From positions 1-33,645 of the IMG/VR virus record IMGVR_UViG_3300046680_000542: DNA of 33,645 nt; one strand, given 5' to 3'. The position numbers were made by a program, and so were the translations under genes. This document shows positions 12,991-19,578 of the stretch, one piece after another (positions within the stretch are counted from its first letter, which is position 1; each line of letters opens with the position of its first letter). The DNA is from a virus. The notes under the pieces were generated by a model. That model worked only from the letters and a program-made list of their open reading frames with translations. It searched no databases and had not been told where the DNA came from.

Positions 12991-13392
12991 TCAACGGCCT
13001 TCGCATTCGGGTCCGAGCCCGACGTCGATCGAATGCGGCACAGTGAGCTTGCGACCGCAGCGGCCGCACTTGCCTTCGTGGTGCACCGCGGCTTCGACGA
13101 GCGAGCGGCTCATGATGCGCGGAAAGCACCACGTGAAGGCTTTGGCAGACGGGGCGTCTTTGCCAATGTGCGACTTCGCGCTGTGCTTGAACGTCGAGCC
13201 GCCGAAGATCGTGCCCAAGAACGTGTAGTCGCTTTCGTTGTCCGAGCCCGTGAGCACCGACACGAAGTGCAGCGTCGGGGCGCCGTCGGCGACTTCCTTC
13301 GCTCGGATCTTGTACGTGAAGCGCGTGCCGGTGCGTGCGCTCGTGAGGGTGAACGTGGCGTTTCCGGCGAGAATGAAGCGGGCTGCGTCCAT
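12991..13392 (-). CDS. DUF6011 family protein (133 aa)
   Basis: The pattern fits the DUF6011 proteins of phages: an N-terminal beta region with Gly-Asn-Ala-Thr-Phe-Thr-Leu, a Thr-Gly-Ser-Asp-Asn and Tyr-Thr-Phe-Leu-Gly segment, a Ser-Ala-Lys-Ala-Phe block, and a C-terminal zinc site His-x2-Gly-x-C-x2-C-Gly-Arg-x-Leu-Thr-x-Pro-x-Ser-Ile-x3-Gly-Leu-Gly-Pro-x-C. This end is a zinc module resembling a treble clef. Its role is not known. It is the last gene of the minus-strand island and has its own promoter at 13424-13451. Confidence 0.75.
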   Translation of the reverse strand: MDAARFILAGNATFTLTSARTGTRFTYKIRAKEVADGAPTLHFVSVLTGSDNESDYTFLGTIFGGSTFKHSAKSHIGKDAPSAKAFTWCFPRIMSRSLVEAAVHHEGKCGRCGRKLTVPHSIDVGLGPECEGR

Positions 13393-13423
13393 CGGCGATA
13401 CTCCCTGTCGACTGACAAGGTAG

Positions 13424-13451
13424 AATCTAGCAGCCTATCGCTTCAACGCAA
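13424..13451 (-). promoter_or_regulatory. Minus-strand promoter of the DUF6011 gene
   Basis: On the minus strand TTGCGT (13451-13446), 16 bases, then TAGATT (13429-13424). A run of five A's lies just upstream of the -35. The sequence is closely related to the promoters at 14744-14772 and 15574-15601, sharing GTTGAAG after the -35. Confidence 0.65.
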
Positions 13452-13465
13452 CCTGTTTTTATGTA

Positions 13466-13753
13466 TCAATCTATTGCGCGTCGTAAGTCGAGCCAAATGG
13501 CTAATGAAATCCACTGTCCGTTCGGCGGCATCGTCCAGATGCCATCCTTAGTCGCGCGCGCAAGGACCTGTGCGAGCGGCAGGCCGCCGTAGTGACGGGC
13601 GCAGTGGTCGGCAACGAACGAGGCGCAGTCGTCTGGCAGCGGACGGACCATCGGCGCGAAGCCCCCGCGCGCGAGCCATCCTTGAAGAGCCGCGGCGTGT
13701 TCGGCGATCATGTAACCGCGGAGAATATGGTTGAGGGCGAGGTCAGGATCCAT
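13466..13753 (-). CDS. Hypothetical protein (95 aa)
   Basis: The frame is open further upstream, where it is the shadow of the next gene. The ATG at 13753 follows that gene's stop. The product has a helical N-terminus (His-Ile-Leu-Arg-Gly-Tyr-Met-Ile-Ala-Glu-His), a Pro-Leu-Pro-Asp-Asp-Cys and His-Cys-Ala-Arg-His-Tyr segment that could bind metal, and a Trp-rich end. No family known. GCGCAACTCAG at 13775-13785 also occurs before the gene at 14144. Confidence 0.5.
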   Translation of the reverse strand: MDPDLALNHILRGYMIAEHAAALQGWLARGGFAPMVRPLPDDCASFVADHCARHYGGLPLAQVLARATKDGIWTMPPNGQWISLAIWLDLRRAID

Positions 13754-13781
13754 TTGTGGGCGGAACGTTTTACAGCGCAAC

Positions 13782-14144
13782 TCAGCTCGCGTGCAACTTG
13801 TAGGCTTGCCGTGCTTTGGCCATACCGCCCAGGGCACGGATCTGATCGTAGCGGTCACCGGGGCCGGCAGCCTTGTCGAGAAACGCTTGCCAGGCCGCTT
13901 CGCGGGCGTTGCGCTCTGCGACCAACGCGGCATCTTCACGGGCTCTCTTGGCCGCGAGAAGAGTGTCGACACTGACGCCGGTGGCTGCGGCCGCGCACTG
14001 GATCGAAAGCCACACTTCGTGACCTTCTGGATCAATGAGCTTCACTGTGTGTCTAGCGGAGAGCCCGCAACATCGACAAGCGTGCGGAACCTCCGCAACG
14101 CACTCGACAGGGCCGAGCTCGGCGAGCTGGTATCCGTTTCCCAT
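13782..14144 (-). CDS. Protein with an N-terminal zinc knuckle (120 aa)
   Basis: Residues 15-48 hold a Cys, then C-x-C-C-Gly with His, and a later Cys after a Leu-Ser-Ile strand. This is a plausible zinc-binding beta domain (Val-Lys-Leu-Ile-Asp-Pro-Glu-Gly-His-Glu-Val-Trp-Leu). The rest is a long Ala/Arg/Glu helix and a short C-terminal helix. The ATG is preceded by TATTTA with 6 bases between, so it is probably leaderless. Function unknown. Confidence 0.6.
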   Translation of the reverse strand: MGNGYQLAELGPVECVAEVPHACRCCGLSARHTVKLIDPEGHEVWLSIQCAAAATGVSVDTLLAAKRAREDAALVAERNAREAAWQAFLDKAAGPGDRYDQIRALGGMAKARQAYKLHAS

Positions 14145-14150
14145 GCGAGC

Positions 14151-14176
14151 TAAATAACTCGCGCAACTCAGTTGCG
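14151..14176 (-). promoter_or_regulatory. Leaderless promoter and palindrome of the gene at 14144
   Basis: TATTTA (14156-14151 on the minus strand) is 6 bases before the ATG. Just upstream, CGCAACTCAGTTGCG (14162-14176) is a perfect 15-base palindrome, a likely operator. Half of it recurs at 13775-13785. GAAAG-ACG-TTTTC lies further upstream, near 14187-14199. Confidence 0.5.
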
Positions 14177-14197
14177 ATAGATTTCGGAAAACGTCTT

Positions 14198-14680
14198 TCA
14201 GCCGTCGGTGTCGTCGGACGCGCTGGATTCTCGCGTGTGTGCGTATTTTACGCCGTCGACGTCCAGAATCAGGTGGTCATCTGTAAGGCCGTCGTCGCCA
14301 GAAAACGTGAAGCCTATGTCGACAGTCGCGCCCGGCGCGATCTCGATGAAGCGATCGACGAACTCGGGCGGATTGGCTTCGTCCTGATAGATGGTGTCGA
14401 GGTTGTCCGAGACCCGGTCGGGCCCGTACTTGTCGCCTTCGTTGTCGATCAAGACCACGTCGTGCGCTTTCACCCGCGCCGGTGCCTTGGAGCTGTTACG
14501 ACACGACAGCCGGAAGGCGACCATGTACTCGATGTCGTCGAGGCTGGGCGCATCCCAGTATTGCACGTCGGTGAGCTTGCATCGCAAGCCGGCAGGCTGT
14601 TTTGACTTGCTCGGCTTGGCGTGTGCGACGCCGGTGACCAGTAGGATCGTGGCGAGGAACGTGGCAACTGCGGACTTCAT
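14198..14680 (-). CDS. Secreted DUF4352-like protein (160 aa)
   Basis: A standard signal peptide: Lys near the start, a hydrophobic core (residues 4-17) and an Ala-His-Ala cleavage motif before residue 22. The mature part has alternating strands with a Val-Val-Leu-Ile-Asp-Asn-Glu-Gly-Asp-Lys-Tyr motif and a later Ile-Ala-Pro-Gly-Ala-Thr-Val segment. This is the pattern of DUF4352/immunoglobulin-like proteins that modulate cell-envelope functions. Two Cys (about residues 34 and 60) could form a disulfide. As a phage gene with its own promoter it is a candidate lysogenic-conversion (moron) gene. No lipobox. Confidence 0.65.
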   Translation of the reverse strand: MKSAVATFLATILLVTGVAHAKPSKSKQPAGLRCKLTDVQYWDAPSLDDIEYMVAFRLSCRNSSKAPARVKAHDVVLIDNEGDKYGPDRVSDNLDTIYQDEANPPEFVDRFIEIAPGATVDIGFTFSGDDGLTDDHLILDVDGVKYAHTRESSASDDTDG

Positions 14681-14739
14681 GACCGGGGTACTGCTTTCTA
14701 AGACTCAGCGTGGAAAATCGACGTTCGCGATTGTCATGA

Positions 14740-15009
14740 CTAGTATCTAGCTTCGTTTGCTTCAACGCGCAAGATTTTTTCATAACTGTCCAAGAGCATT
14801 TGCAATTGCACGTAGTCGGCGGGCTCGACGTCGACGCAAAGTGTCACGGCTTCGACCAGAGACGGGCCGGGGCCGACCAACCAAAGCGTCTTTGTGCCGT
14901 CGAGGTTGGTCGCCCATCCTCGCGGACAGACGCTGCCGACCGGGTCGGCGGCACGAACACATGTCATCTCACGTAGTCGTCGCTCGATCTGTTCGAGTCG
15001 TCTCGTCAT
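14740..15009 (-). CDS. Hypothetical protein (89 aa)
   Basis: ATG 15009 overlaps the stop of the upstream gene. The product begins with a charged helix (Glu-Gln-Ile-Glu-Arg-Arg-Leu-Arg-Glu) and continues as an alpha/beta segment with Gly-Pro-Gly-Pro-Ser and a Val-Asp-Val-Glu strand, then a C-terminal helix. Its last codons contain the promoter of the next gene (14744-14772). Function unknown. Confidence 0.55.
   Translation of the reverse strand: MTRRLEQIERRLREMTCVRAADPVGSVCPRGWATNLDGTKTLWLVGPGPSLVEAVTLCVDVEPADYVQLQMLLDSYEKILRVEANEARY
14744..14772 (-). promoter_or_regulatory. Minus-strand promoter of the secreted protein
   Basis: TTGCGC (14772-14767), 17 bases, TAGATA (14749-14744). A run of six A's precedes it as an UP-like element. 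It overlaps the last codons of the upstream gene. Predicted start near 14737 leaves a leader of about 57 bases before the ATG. Confidence 0.7.
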
Positions 15010-15536
15010 CGATTGTGTGTCCTTCCGTACCTTTCGGTGAGCGCCGCTTCGTACGCCCGCTGATCGGCGGCGGCCTGCATCAGCGACCAGTCGAAGACCA
15101 TCCACGGCAGGCTCGGTGTCGCGTTGTCTCGGACCGCCCGACGCGCGCAGTCGTGACGCCACGTGTGCCACTCGCACTCGTGAGCGAACAAGCATTTGCC
15201 GGGGACCAGTTGCGGGAACATCTGCACGACTCGGGCTGTGTCACTGTCAGATAGCGTGACTTCTACGGAAGCGCCGAGTGCACCTTGATTGTAGTTCGCA
15301 ATCGCGGCGGCGACGCAAGCTTCTGCAGTGCCACGTGCGATGACGACGTCGCCTGACCACCTATAGCGTGCGACGTAGTATTTTCTGTAGTCGTTCCAGC
15401 TTACGGTTACATGGTGACCGTTGTAGTCGGCGCGGTGGGTGGCACGAGCGTACCCCGCCGACCCGAGCGCGGCCGCCTTTCGGTTCAGTGCGTCGATCGG
15501 AGAGTACGGGCGGACGGGTAGGTGATAGACGTTCAT
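15006..15536 (-). CDS. Hypothetical protein (176 aa)
   Basis: Unrecognised. The first half has beta strands (His-His-Val-Thr-Val-Ser-Trp, Tyr-Tyr-Val-Ala-Arg-Tyr-Arg-Trp), then an Ala-rich helix. The second half contains Cys-Leu-Phe-Ala-His-Glu-Cys-Glu-Trp-His-Thr-Trp-Arg-His-Asp-Cys, a Cys/His cluster (about residues 115-130) that may bind zinc. First gene of the minus-strand island; promoter at 15574-15601. ATGA-type overlap with the gene at 15009. Confidence 0.6.
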   Translation of the reverse strand: MNVYHLPVRPYSPIDALNRKAAALGSAGYARATHRADYNGHHVTVSWNDYRKYYVARYRWSGDVVIARGTAEACVAAAIANYNQGALGASVEVTLSDSDTARVVQMFPQLVPGKCLFAHECEWHTWRHDCARRAVRDNATPSLPWMVFDWSLMQAAADQRAYEAALTERYGRTHNR

Positions 15537-15573
15537 GGTTGGGTTTATCTCGCCGTTGAAGTAGGTATGGCTA

Positions 15574-15601
15574 AACTTAGCCGAATGACTTCAACGCGCA
15601 A
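15574..15601 (-). promoter_or_regulatory. Minus-strand promoter of the gene at 15536
   Basis: TTGCGC (15601-15596) followed by GTTGAAG as at 14766. The -10 is TAAGTT (16 bases away) or AAGTTT (17). A-rich run upstream. Confidence 0.55.
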
Positions 15602-15687
15602 GCTTTTTCTCTATGAACCGCTTGGCCGCTTCGGCGGCACAGCGCGCGGCCTTCAGCGGCGTGCCAGCGCCGCGCGTACTTCTGATC

Positions 15688-16020
15688 ATGACGACGCCGA
15701 CCAACGCCATGAAGTTTGCCGTCTGCGACAGCCGCGTGACGCGTACCAATCGCCGGGACGTCGAGGACTTCGTCCGCCTCGCGCAGAAGTCGCAAGAACA
15801 ACAGCTGAAGCCCTCCGAGTCCAAGCGCTTCGTTCGGCTGCAGACGCGCCTGATGCGCGAACGCGTCGTGGTGCCGGTGACGAAGAAGGTGGTCACCGAC
15901 ATTGCGCGCGACATCTACAAGGCGCTGCCGTGGTGGAAGAAGCTTTCGTTGCGCGTGCGGTTCATGTTGCGCATGATTCGCGTGCGCTTCGACGTCGTGA
16001 AACTTCGGCTCCGTTCATGA
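15688..16020 (+). CDS. Basic protein with an amphipathic C-terminus (110 aa)
   Basis: An earlier in-frame ATG exists at 15613. The ATG at 15688 is preferred because TACTTC lies 5 bases upstream (leaderless type) and because 15574-15601 is a promoter for the opposite strand. The protein is helical and very basic (many Arg and Lys). The last 35 residues (Trp-Trp-Lys-Lys-Leu-Ser-Leu-Arg-Val-Arg-Phe-Met-Leu-Arg) form a strong amphipathic helix that could bind membrane or nucleic acid. Its stop overlaps the next start. Confidence 0.55.
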   Translation: MTTPTNAMKFAVCDSRVTRTNRRDVEDFVRLAQKSQEQQLKPSESKRFVRLQTRLMRERVVVPVTKKVVTDIARDIYKALPWWKKLSLRVRFMLRMIRVRFDVVKLRLRS

Positions 16021-16286
16021 CGGCGAATTTCTGGATGGACATCCTGGGCACGATGTCGTTTTTCTTGATCGGGTCGGCGGTCGGATACGCGTTTGGTGAA
16101 CGACACGAAGCGTTGCGATGGGTCGCGGCGGCGCGTCCGTTCAAACGCGTGAACGGCAAGCGCCTCTACGGTCCGATATATTCTCGCGGTGAGATGTATT
16201 GGGTCGGCCGAGACGAGGACGCTTGTCTTCGGTGCGCGCCGCCACCGTCGTTTGATCCGAACGACTCCATAGACATGAGGCATTGA
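16017..16286 (+). CDS. Single-pass membrane protein (89 aa)
   Basis: Starts in an ATGA overlap with the preceding gene. One hydrophobic segment (about residues 8-26, Phe-Phe-Leu-Ile-Gly-Ser-Ala-Val-Gly-Tyr) and a cytoplasmic tail with a Tyr/Gly-rich stretch and C-x2-C near residue 70. It may act with the amphipathic protein before it. Function unknown. Confidence 0.55.
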   Translation: MTANFWMDILGTMSFFLIGSAVGYAFGERHEALRWVAAARPFKRVNGKRLYGPIYSRGEMYWVGRDEDACLRCAPPPSFDPNDSIDMRH

Positions 16287-16289
16287 GTC

Positions 16290-16556
16290 ATGCTGAGAAC
16301 TAGAACCACGCGGATCACTTTCCGGCGCCACATTTTCAAGGCGTGCGGCATGTACAAGTGCCAGATGTGTGAGCGTAGATACCAGCGTACGCACACGAGC
16401 GAATGGACAGAGAATCCGTTTCATAAGTGGGAGGGCCGGCAGCGGGAGCTGGACCAAGAGGTCAAAGACCGTTTGGTGGCGGCCCTGAACAACGAACGAT
16501 GCAACCGGTGTCGCATCGCAAATGCGCCGCGGGTCATCGAATGGACGGCCACGTGA
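16290..16556 (+). CDS. Zinc-binding protein (88 aa)
   Basis: Cys-Gly-Met-Tyr-Lys-C-x2-C near residue 19 and C-x2-C near residue 71 make one zinc site. A helix between them carries Glu-Gln and Leu-Asp. The arrangement (zinc pair, linker helix, zinc pair) recalls HNH-type zinc scaffolds, but no nuclease His-Asn-His motif is visible. It ends 16 bases inside the DUF1643 gene. Confidence 0.6.
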   Translation: MLRTRTTRITFRRHIFKACGMYKCQMCERRYQRTHTSEWTENPFHKWEGRQRELDQEVKDRLVAALNNERCNRCRIANAPRVIEWTAT

Positions 16557-17086
16557 TTCGCAAGGCGCTCGTGAAGGGCGATGATCGCTTCTGGCTGCTT
16601 CGCGATTGGTCGTGGCCGGCCGGCGATCAAGGTGACGTTCGGACGATCACATTTGTGATGCTAAATCCATCGAAGGCCGATCATCGCGTCGACGATCCGA
16701 CAATCCGCAAGTGCATCGGATTTTCGACGCGACTGGGGTTCAAGCGGATGTGGGCGGTGAACTTGTTTTCGAAGCGCGCGACTGACCCGCGCGAGCTGCA
16801 GCTCGACGTCGGTCGGTGGCTGCCAAACCGCGTGCAGGTTCGGAGGCGGCTCGTCGATGAGTGCGTCGTTTTCGCGTGGGGCGCATCGGTGACCCGAGCT
16901 GCGCCAACGGACCGAGCGTATGCGCTCGGTTGGCTCGCCGAGATAACCCAGCGGCTTCAAGTCGAGCCGATGTGCCTTGGTGTGTCGAAGGACGGCCACC
17001 CGCGGCACCCGCTGATGTTGCCGTACACGGCTCCGCTTAGGCCCTGGAAGGGCTACGACGTGCAGGAGTGGGCATTTCTGCGGTAG
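16541..17086 (+). CDS. DUF1643 family protein (181 aa)
   Basis: Carries the family pattern: Val-Met-Leu-Asn-Pro-Ser-Lys-Ala-Asp, Asp-Asp-Pro-Thr-Ile-Arg-x-Cys (residues 52-58), Gly-Phe, an Asn-Leu-Phe-Ser-Lys-Arg-Ala-Thr-Asp-Pro block and an internal Val-Phe-Ala-Trp-Gly strand, closing with Gly-His-Pro-Arg-His-Pro-Leu. The family is common in bacteria and phages. Its biochemical role is not established. The ATG at 16541 is used because it opens the recognisable part; the frame continues upstream as a shadow. Confidence 0.8.
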   Translation: MDGHVIRKALVKGDDRFWLLRDWSWPAGDQGDVRTITFVMLNPSKADHRVDDPTIRKCIGFSTRLGFKRMWAVNLFSKRATDPRELQLDVGRWLPNRVQVRRRLVDECVVFAWGASVTRAAPTDRAYALGWLAEITQRLQVEPMCLGVSKDGHPRHPLMLPYTAPLRPWKGYDVQEWAFLR

Positions 17087-17095
17087 CATTTTTGC
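17084..17095 (+). promoter_or_regulatory. Leaderless -10 of the gene at 17096
   Basis: TAGCAT (17084-17089) ends 6 bases before the GTG at 17096. Its first three bases are the stop codon of the DUF1643 gene. Confidence 0.4.
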
Positions 17096-17746
17096 GTGAC
17101 ACCCGTCGAAACCATGATTCTGATCTGCGGCGCTCTCGCACTCGGTGCACTCCTTGTCGTCGTCGTCTTCCAAAACCGCAAGATCCACTGGCCGAAAGGG
17201 CCGCGCGCGGTGCGAACGACCGTCCTCGGGCATCAAGTCATCGTCGTCGACGCGCCGGGCTCGGAAGGAGAGAAGCTTCTTTTGATCGACGCGTGCGCGA
17301 CCGCCAGTGTGTCGCTGTTCACCGCGTGGCGTTCATGGCGCCCCAACGACATAGGCTGTGAAGTCCTGTGGCCCGTGATCGGTATTCATTTCGTTGATGA
17401 CGAAACGATGGGAGCGGTCGCGCGATACGGATTCGACAACTTGGCCACCAGGCCCTCTTTCCATTTCTTGCTTCAGTCGCGATTGGGCAATGTGATTGCA
17501 CCACTCGTCGTGATTCGGAAGTCGTGTGCCGCGAAGATGGTCGCGGAAGGACAGCCGCTCATGCGCGAGTTGTTGAACGCGGTGCTGAAGAACTTCGTCC
17601 CGGATGAGCCTGGCATCGCCGATGGCTCGCATCGGGCGTGGGACTTTGTGCTGGGCGCCGCGATCGAGACATACCGGGCGTTGTATTCGCCTGCCGCGAC
17701 GTTGCGAAGGCGCTCCGGGCCGCCCAAGCCAGCGCCCGTCGCCTGA
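17096..17746 (+). CDS. N-terminally anchored hypothetical protein (216 aa)
   Basis: One transmembrane segment (about residues 6-26, Ile-Leu-Ile-Cys-Gly-Ala-Leu-Ala-Leu-Gly) followed by a short basic linker and a soluble domain of about 180 residues with several beta strands (Val-Ile-Val-Val-Asp, Leu-Leu-Leu-Ile-Asp-Ala). The tail is Pro/Arg-rich. Family unknown. GTG start supported by the TAGCAT hexamer. Confidence 0.6.
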   Translation: MTPVETMILICGALALGALLVVVVFQNRKIHWPKGPRAVRTTVLGHQVIVVDAPGSEGEKLLLIDACATASVSLFTAWRSWRPNDIGCEVLWPVIGIHFVDDETMGAVARYGFDNLATRPSFHFLLQSRLGNVIAPLVVIRKSCAAKMVAEGQPLMRELLNAVLKNFVPDEPGIADGSHRAWDFVLGAAIETYRALYSPAATLRRRSGPPKPAPVA

Positions 17747-17763
17747 CGCGGTATCTCTTTCGT

Positions 17764-17883
17764 GTGATGTCGTGCTTTCCACGGAAAAGAATAGGCAGGG
17801 ACCACAGTCTTTGCATTTTCTGGTCGCTTCCGAACGTGCGCGAGTGTAAGCCACGTTTGTTGATCGATGCGAGGTCGTTGTGA
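17764..17883 (+). CDS. Short Cys-containing protein (39 aa)
   Basis: Too short to be called by length alone. TATCTC (17752-17757), the same hexamer as before 915 and 8440, lies 6 bases before a GTG at 17764. The frame is followed by an in-frame ATG at 17767 and ends in a GTGA overlap with the HTH gene at 17880. The product has three Cys and is basic. Placement and overlap support it; function unknown. Confidence 0.4.
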   Translation: MMSCFPRKRIGRDHSLCIFWSLPNVRECKPRLLIDARSL

Positions 17884-18338
17884 CCGCTTTCAAGCGAGAG
17901 CCGCTGCTGACTCCGCGGGAGGTTGGGCGCTTCTTGAAGGTTTCGATCAGCACTGCTCGCCGCATTATGCGAGCAGAAGGCGCGATCATGATCGGCAATA
18001 AGGTGCGGTGGACAGCCGCTCAGCTCGATCGCTTTGTTCGAAAGGGCGGAACGGCACGATGCACAAGCGAACCCCACTCTACGTCCCCAAGGGAGGCCCA
18101 ACAGCAAAAGATCGACTCTACGTGCGATCTGGGGTCTGGTACTTCTGGGCTTACGACTGGCGACGAGAGCAATACAAAACAACTACCCGAGTGCGAAGTA
18201 CCGTCGATTGGGAGTCCGACCCCAAGCAATGGGAACGCGAGAAGTACGCCGCGGCTGAAGTTGCTCGCAAAGAAGAAGCCCGTCGCGAGCAACGACCGGA
18301 TAACCCTGCCGCGGACCAAGCCTCGGGCTTCACGCTGA
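17880..18338 (+). CDS. Excisionase-like HTH protein whose frame overlaps the integrase
   Basis: Residues 9-57 form an HTH of the excisionase/MerR-like type: Leu-Thr-Pro-Arg-Glu-Val-Gly-Arg-Phe-Leu-Lys-Val-Ser, then a recognition helix with Thr-Ala-Arg-Arg-Ile-Met-Arg, and a wing with Gly-Asn-Lys-Val-Arg-Trp. In phages such proteins sit next to int and bend attP to direct excision. The frame stays open 280 bases into the integrase gene, but that part is Ser/Thr/Pro-rich and looks like a shadow. An A_AAG_GGC heptamer at 18041-18047 could shift ribosomes into the integrase frame. Confidence 0.6.
   Translation: MTAFKREPLLTPREVGRFLKVSISTARRIMRAEGAIMIGNKVRWTAAQLDRFVRKGGTARCTSEPHSTSPREAQQQKIDSTCDLGSGTSGLTTGDESNTKQLPECEVPSIGSPTPSNGNARSTPRLKLLAKKKPVASNDRITLPRTKPRASR
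18041..18047 (+). other. Candidate -1 frameshift heptamer A_AAG_GGC
   Basis: The heptamer is in the X_XXY_YYZ phase of the HTH gene (codons Lys-Gly at 18042-18047). A -1 shift leads straight into the integrase frame, giving Arg-Asn-Gly-Thr and then the integrase start Met. No stop intervenes. Downstream structure was not computed. Confidence 0.35.
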
Positions 18339-19393
18339 ATCAGGCTCGGGCGCTTCTCGAAAAGCACGATCGGATCAACAACGCGGCGCCCAATACTGTC
18401 GAGTACCACGACGACAGGGCAGGGCACTTGGTGCGCGTCTTCGGCGGATCTGCGCCGTTGGCCAAGATCGACATGAAGGCGTTCGTCGACTACACCGAGA
18501 AGCGTTGCGACGAAGGCGGCTCCGCTTATACGATCAAGAAGGAGCACACGGTCTTTCGTCAGATGCTTGGGCTCGCCAAGAGCGTCGGTTGCTACTTCGG
18601 CAATCCGGAAGTCTTCGTGCTTCCTGGGTACACCGAAGACGCGTACGAGCCCGGCGACGTCTGGCTCGAAAAGGTCGAATGGGTCAATGCTCTCATCGCA
18701 CACACGAGTTCGAATCCGGACAAGCATCGGATCGATCGACGTGACGACATGCTGGTGATTCTCAACTCGGGTCTGCGTCGGCGCGAGTTGCTGTTCATCC
18801 GGCCCGAGCACGTGAACTTGGAGCAGCGAAGCTTTCTGGTGCGCGATCTGTCCAAGCGCGAGAAGAAGAACGTCGGCCAACGGGCGACCGGGCTCAAGAC
18901 GAAGAGCTCCATGCGTTCGGTGCCCATGACCGATACGCTGCTCGAAGTCTTCCGGCGTCGGTTGCGTACTGCGCAACCTGGTCGGCCGCTCTTCACCGAT
19001 TGGGGGTCGGGCAATCGCGATCTCAAAGCCAACTGGAAGAGAGCGAGAGCGTGGCTGATCGAACAAGCCCCGACCTCGCGTGCGGCCGCCGAGCTCGACG
19101 CGGTGCTGCCTCAGTCGTTGACGTTCAACGACCTCCGTCGCACGTGCTGCTCGCTCATGCGAAATGCTGGCGTGAGCAAGGACGACTGCGCGGCGTTGCT
19201 TGGCCACACGGACACCCGGATGGTGTCGTTGGTGTACGCGCACACGGCTGACGCCACCCTGCACGCGGCGATCGCAAAACTTCCAGTGATGGGGTTGCCG
19301 CCCGAGGCGCTCAAGCCTCGCAAGGGCATCTCTCGAAGGCATCGGCAGCGGCTCAGGGCCGAGTCGAAGCTGGCCAAAGCCGAGACCGCCTAG
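18059..19393 (+). CDS. int: Tyrosine-type phage integrase (444 aa)
   Basis: Recombines attP with the host tRNA-Pro site. The N-terminal part (about 1-80) is a basic arm-binding region, followed by a core-binding helical domain (about 90-190) and a catalytic domain (about 205-395). Catalytic residues: Arg240 (Ser-Gly-Leu-Arg-Arg-Arg-Glu), Lys280 or 282, Arg360 in Asn-Asp-Leu-Arg-Arg, His383 (Leu-Leu-Gly-His) and Tyr393 (Val-Tyr-Ala-His). The usual first residue of the His-x-x-Arg box is Asn357. Start at the ATG 18059, which has only a weak GGCGGA 6 bases upstream; the frame is open earlier. A terminator and attP follow. Confidence 0.93.
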   Translation: MHKRTPLYVPKGGPTAKDRLYVRSGVWYFWAYDWRREQYKTTTRVRSTVDWESDPKQWEREKYAAAEVARKEEARREQRPDNPAADQASGFTLNQARALLEKHDRINNAAPNTVEYHDDRAGHLVRVFGGSAPLAKIDMKAFVDYTEKRCDEGGSAYTIKKEHTVFRQMLGLAKSVGCYFGNPEVFVLPGYTEDAYEPGDVWLEKVEWVNALIAHTSSNPDKHRIDRRDDMLVILNSGLRRRELLFIRPEHVNLEQRSFLVRDLSKREKKNVGQRATGLKTKSSMRSVPMTDTLLEVFRRRLRTAQPGRPLFTDWGSGNRDLKANWKRARAWLIEQAPTSRAAAELDAVLPQSLTFNDLRRTCCSLMRNAGVSKDDCAALLGHTDTRMVSLVYAHTADATLHAAIAKLPVMGLPPEALKPRKGISRRHRQRLRAESKLAKAETA

Positions 19394-19411
19394 GGCCGTT
19401 TGGTTCCGCTG

Positions 19412-19458
19412 GGCCCGATTCGGGGCGCCGCAGAGGGGGCGCTGCGGTCGGGCCTTTT
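19412..19458 (+). terminator. Intrinsic terminator after int
   Basis: GGCCCGA (19412-19418) pairs with TCGGGCC (19448-19454), with an inner CCGCAG/CTGCGG stem, followed by TTTT. It starts 18 bases after the int stop and insulates attP. Confidence 0.75.
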
Positions 19459-19505
19459 GGCGTCTTGAGGCCATCGAGTGATCAGTCCACGTCAGGCCGC
19501 GAATC

Positions 19506-19527
19506 TATCTCAGTGACCATCTCAGTG
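19506..19527 (+). repeat. attP arm-type repeat, left copy
   Basis: A 22-base direct repeat identical to 19719-19740. Each copy contains ATCTCAGTG twice, separated by ACC. Position and symmetry around the tRNA core fit integrase arm sites. Confidence 0.75.
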
Positions 19528-19578
19528 CCGAAAGCCGTTTAGATTTGGCTTGTTTTATGGTGTTTTTGTGCGGGGACG

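Noticed and set aside
12689-13551. Plus-strand open frames opposite the DUF6011 gene
   Set aside because: Antisense shadows; the minus strand carries a recognisable family with a zinc signature.
18020-19474. Long minus-strand open frame (484 codons) opposite int
   Set aside because: Complement of a clear integrase; long antisense frames are common in GC-rich genes.
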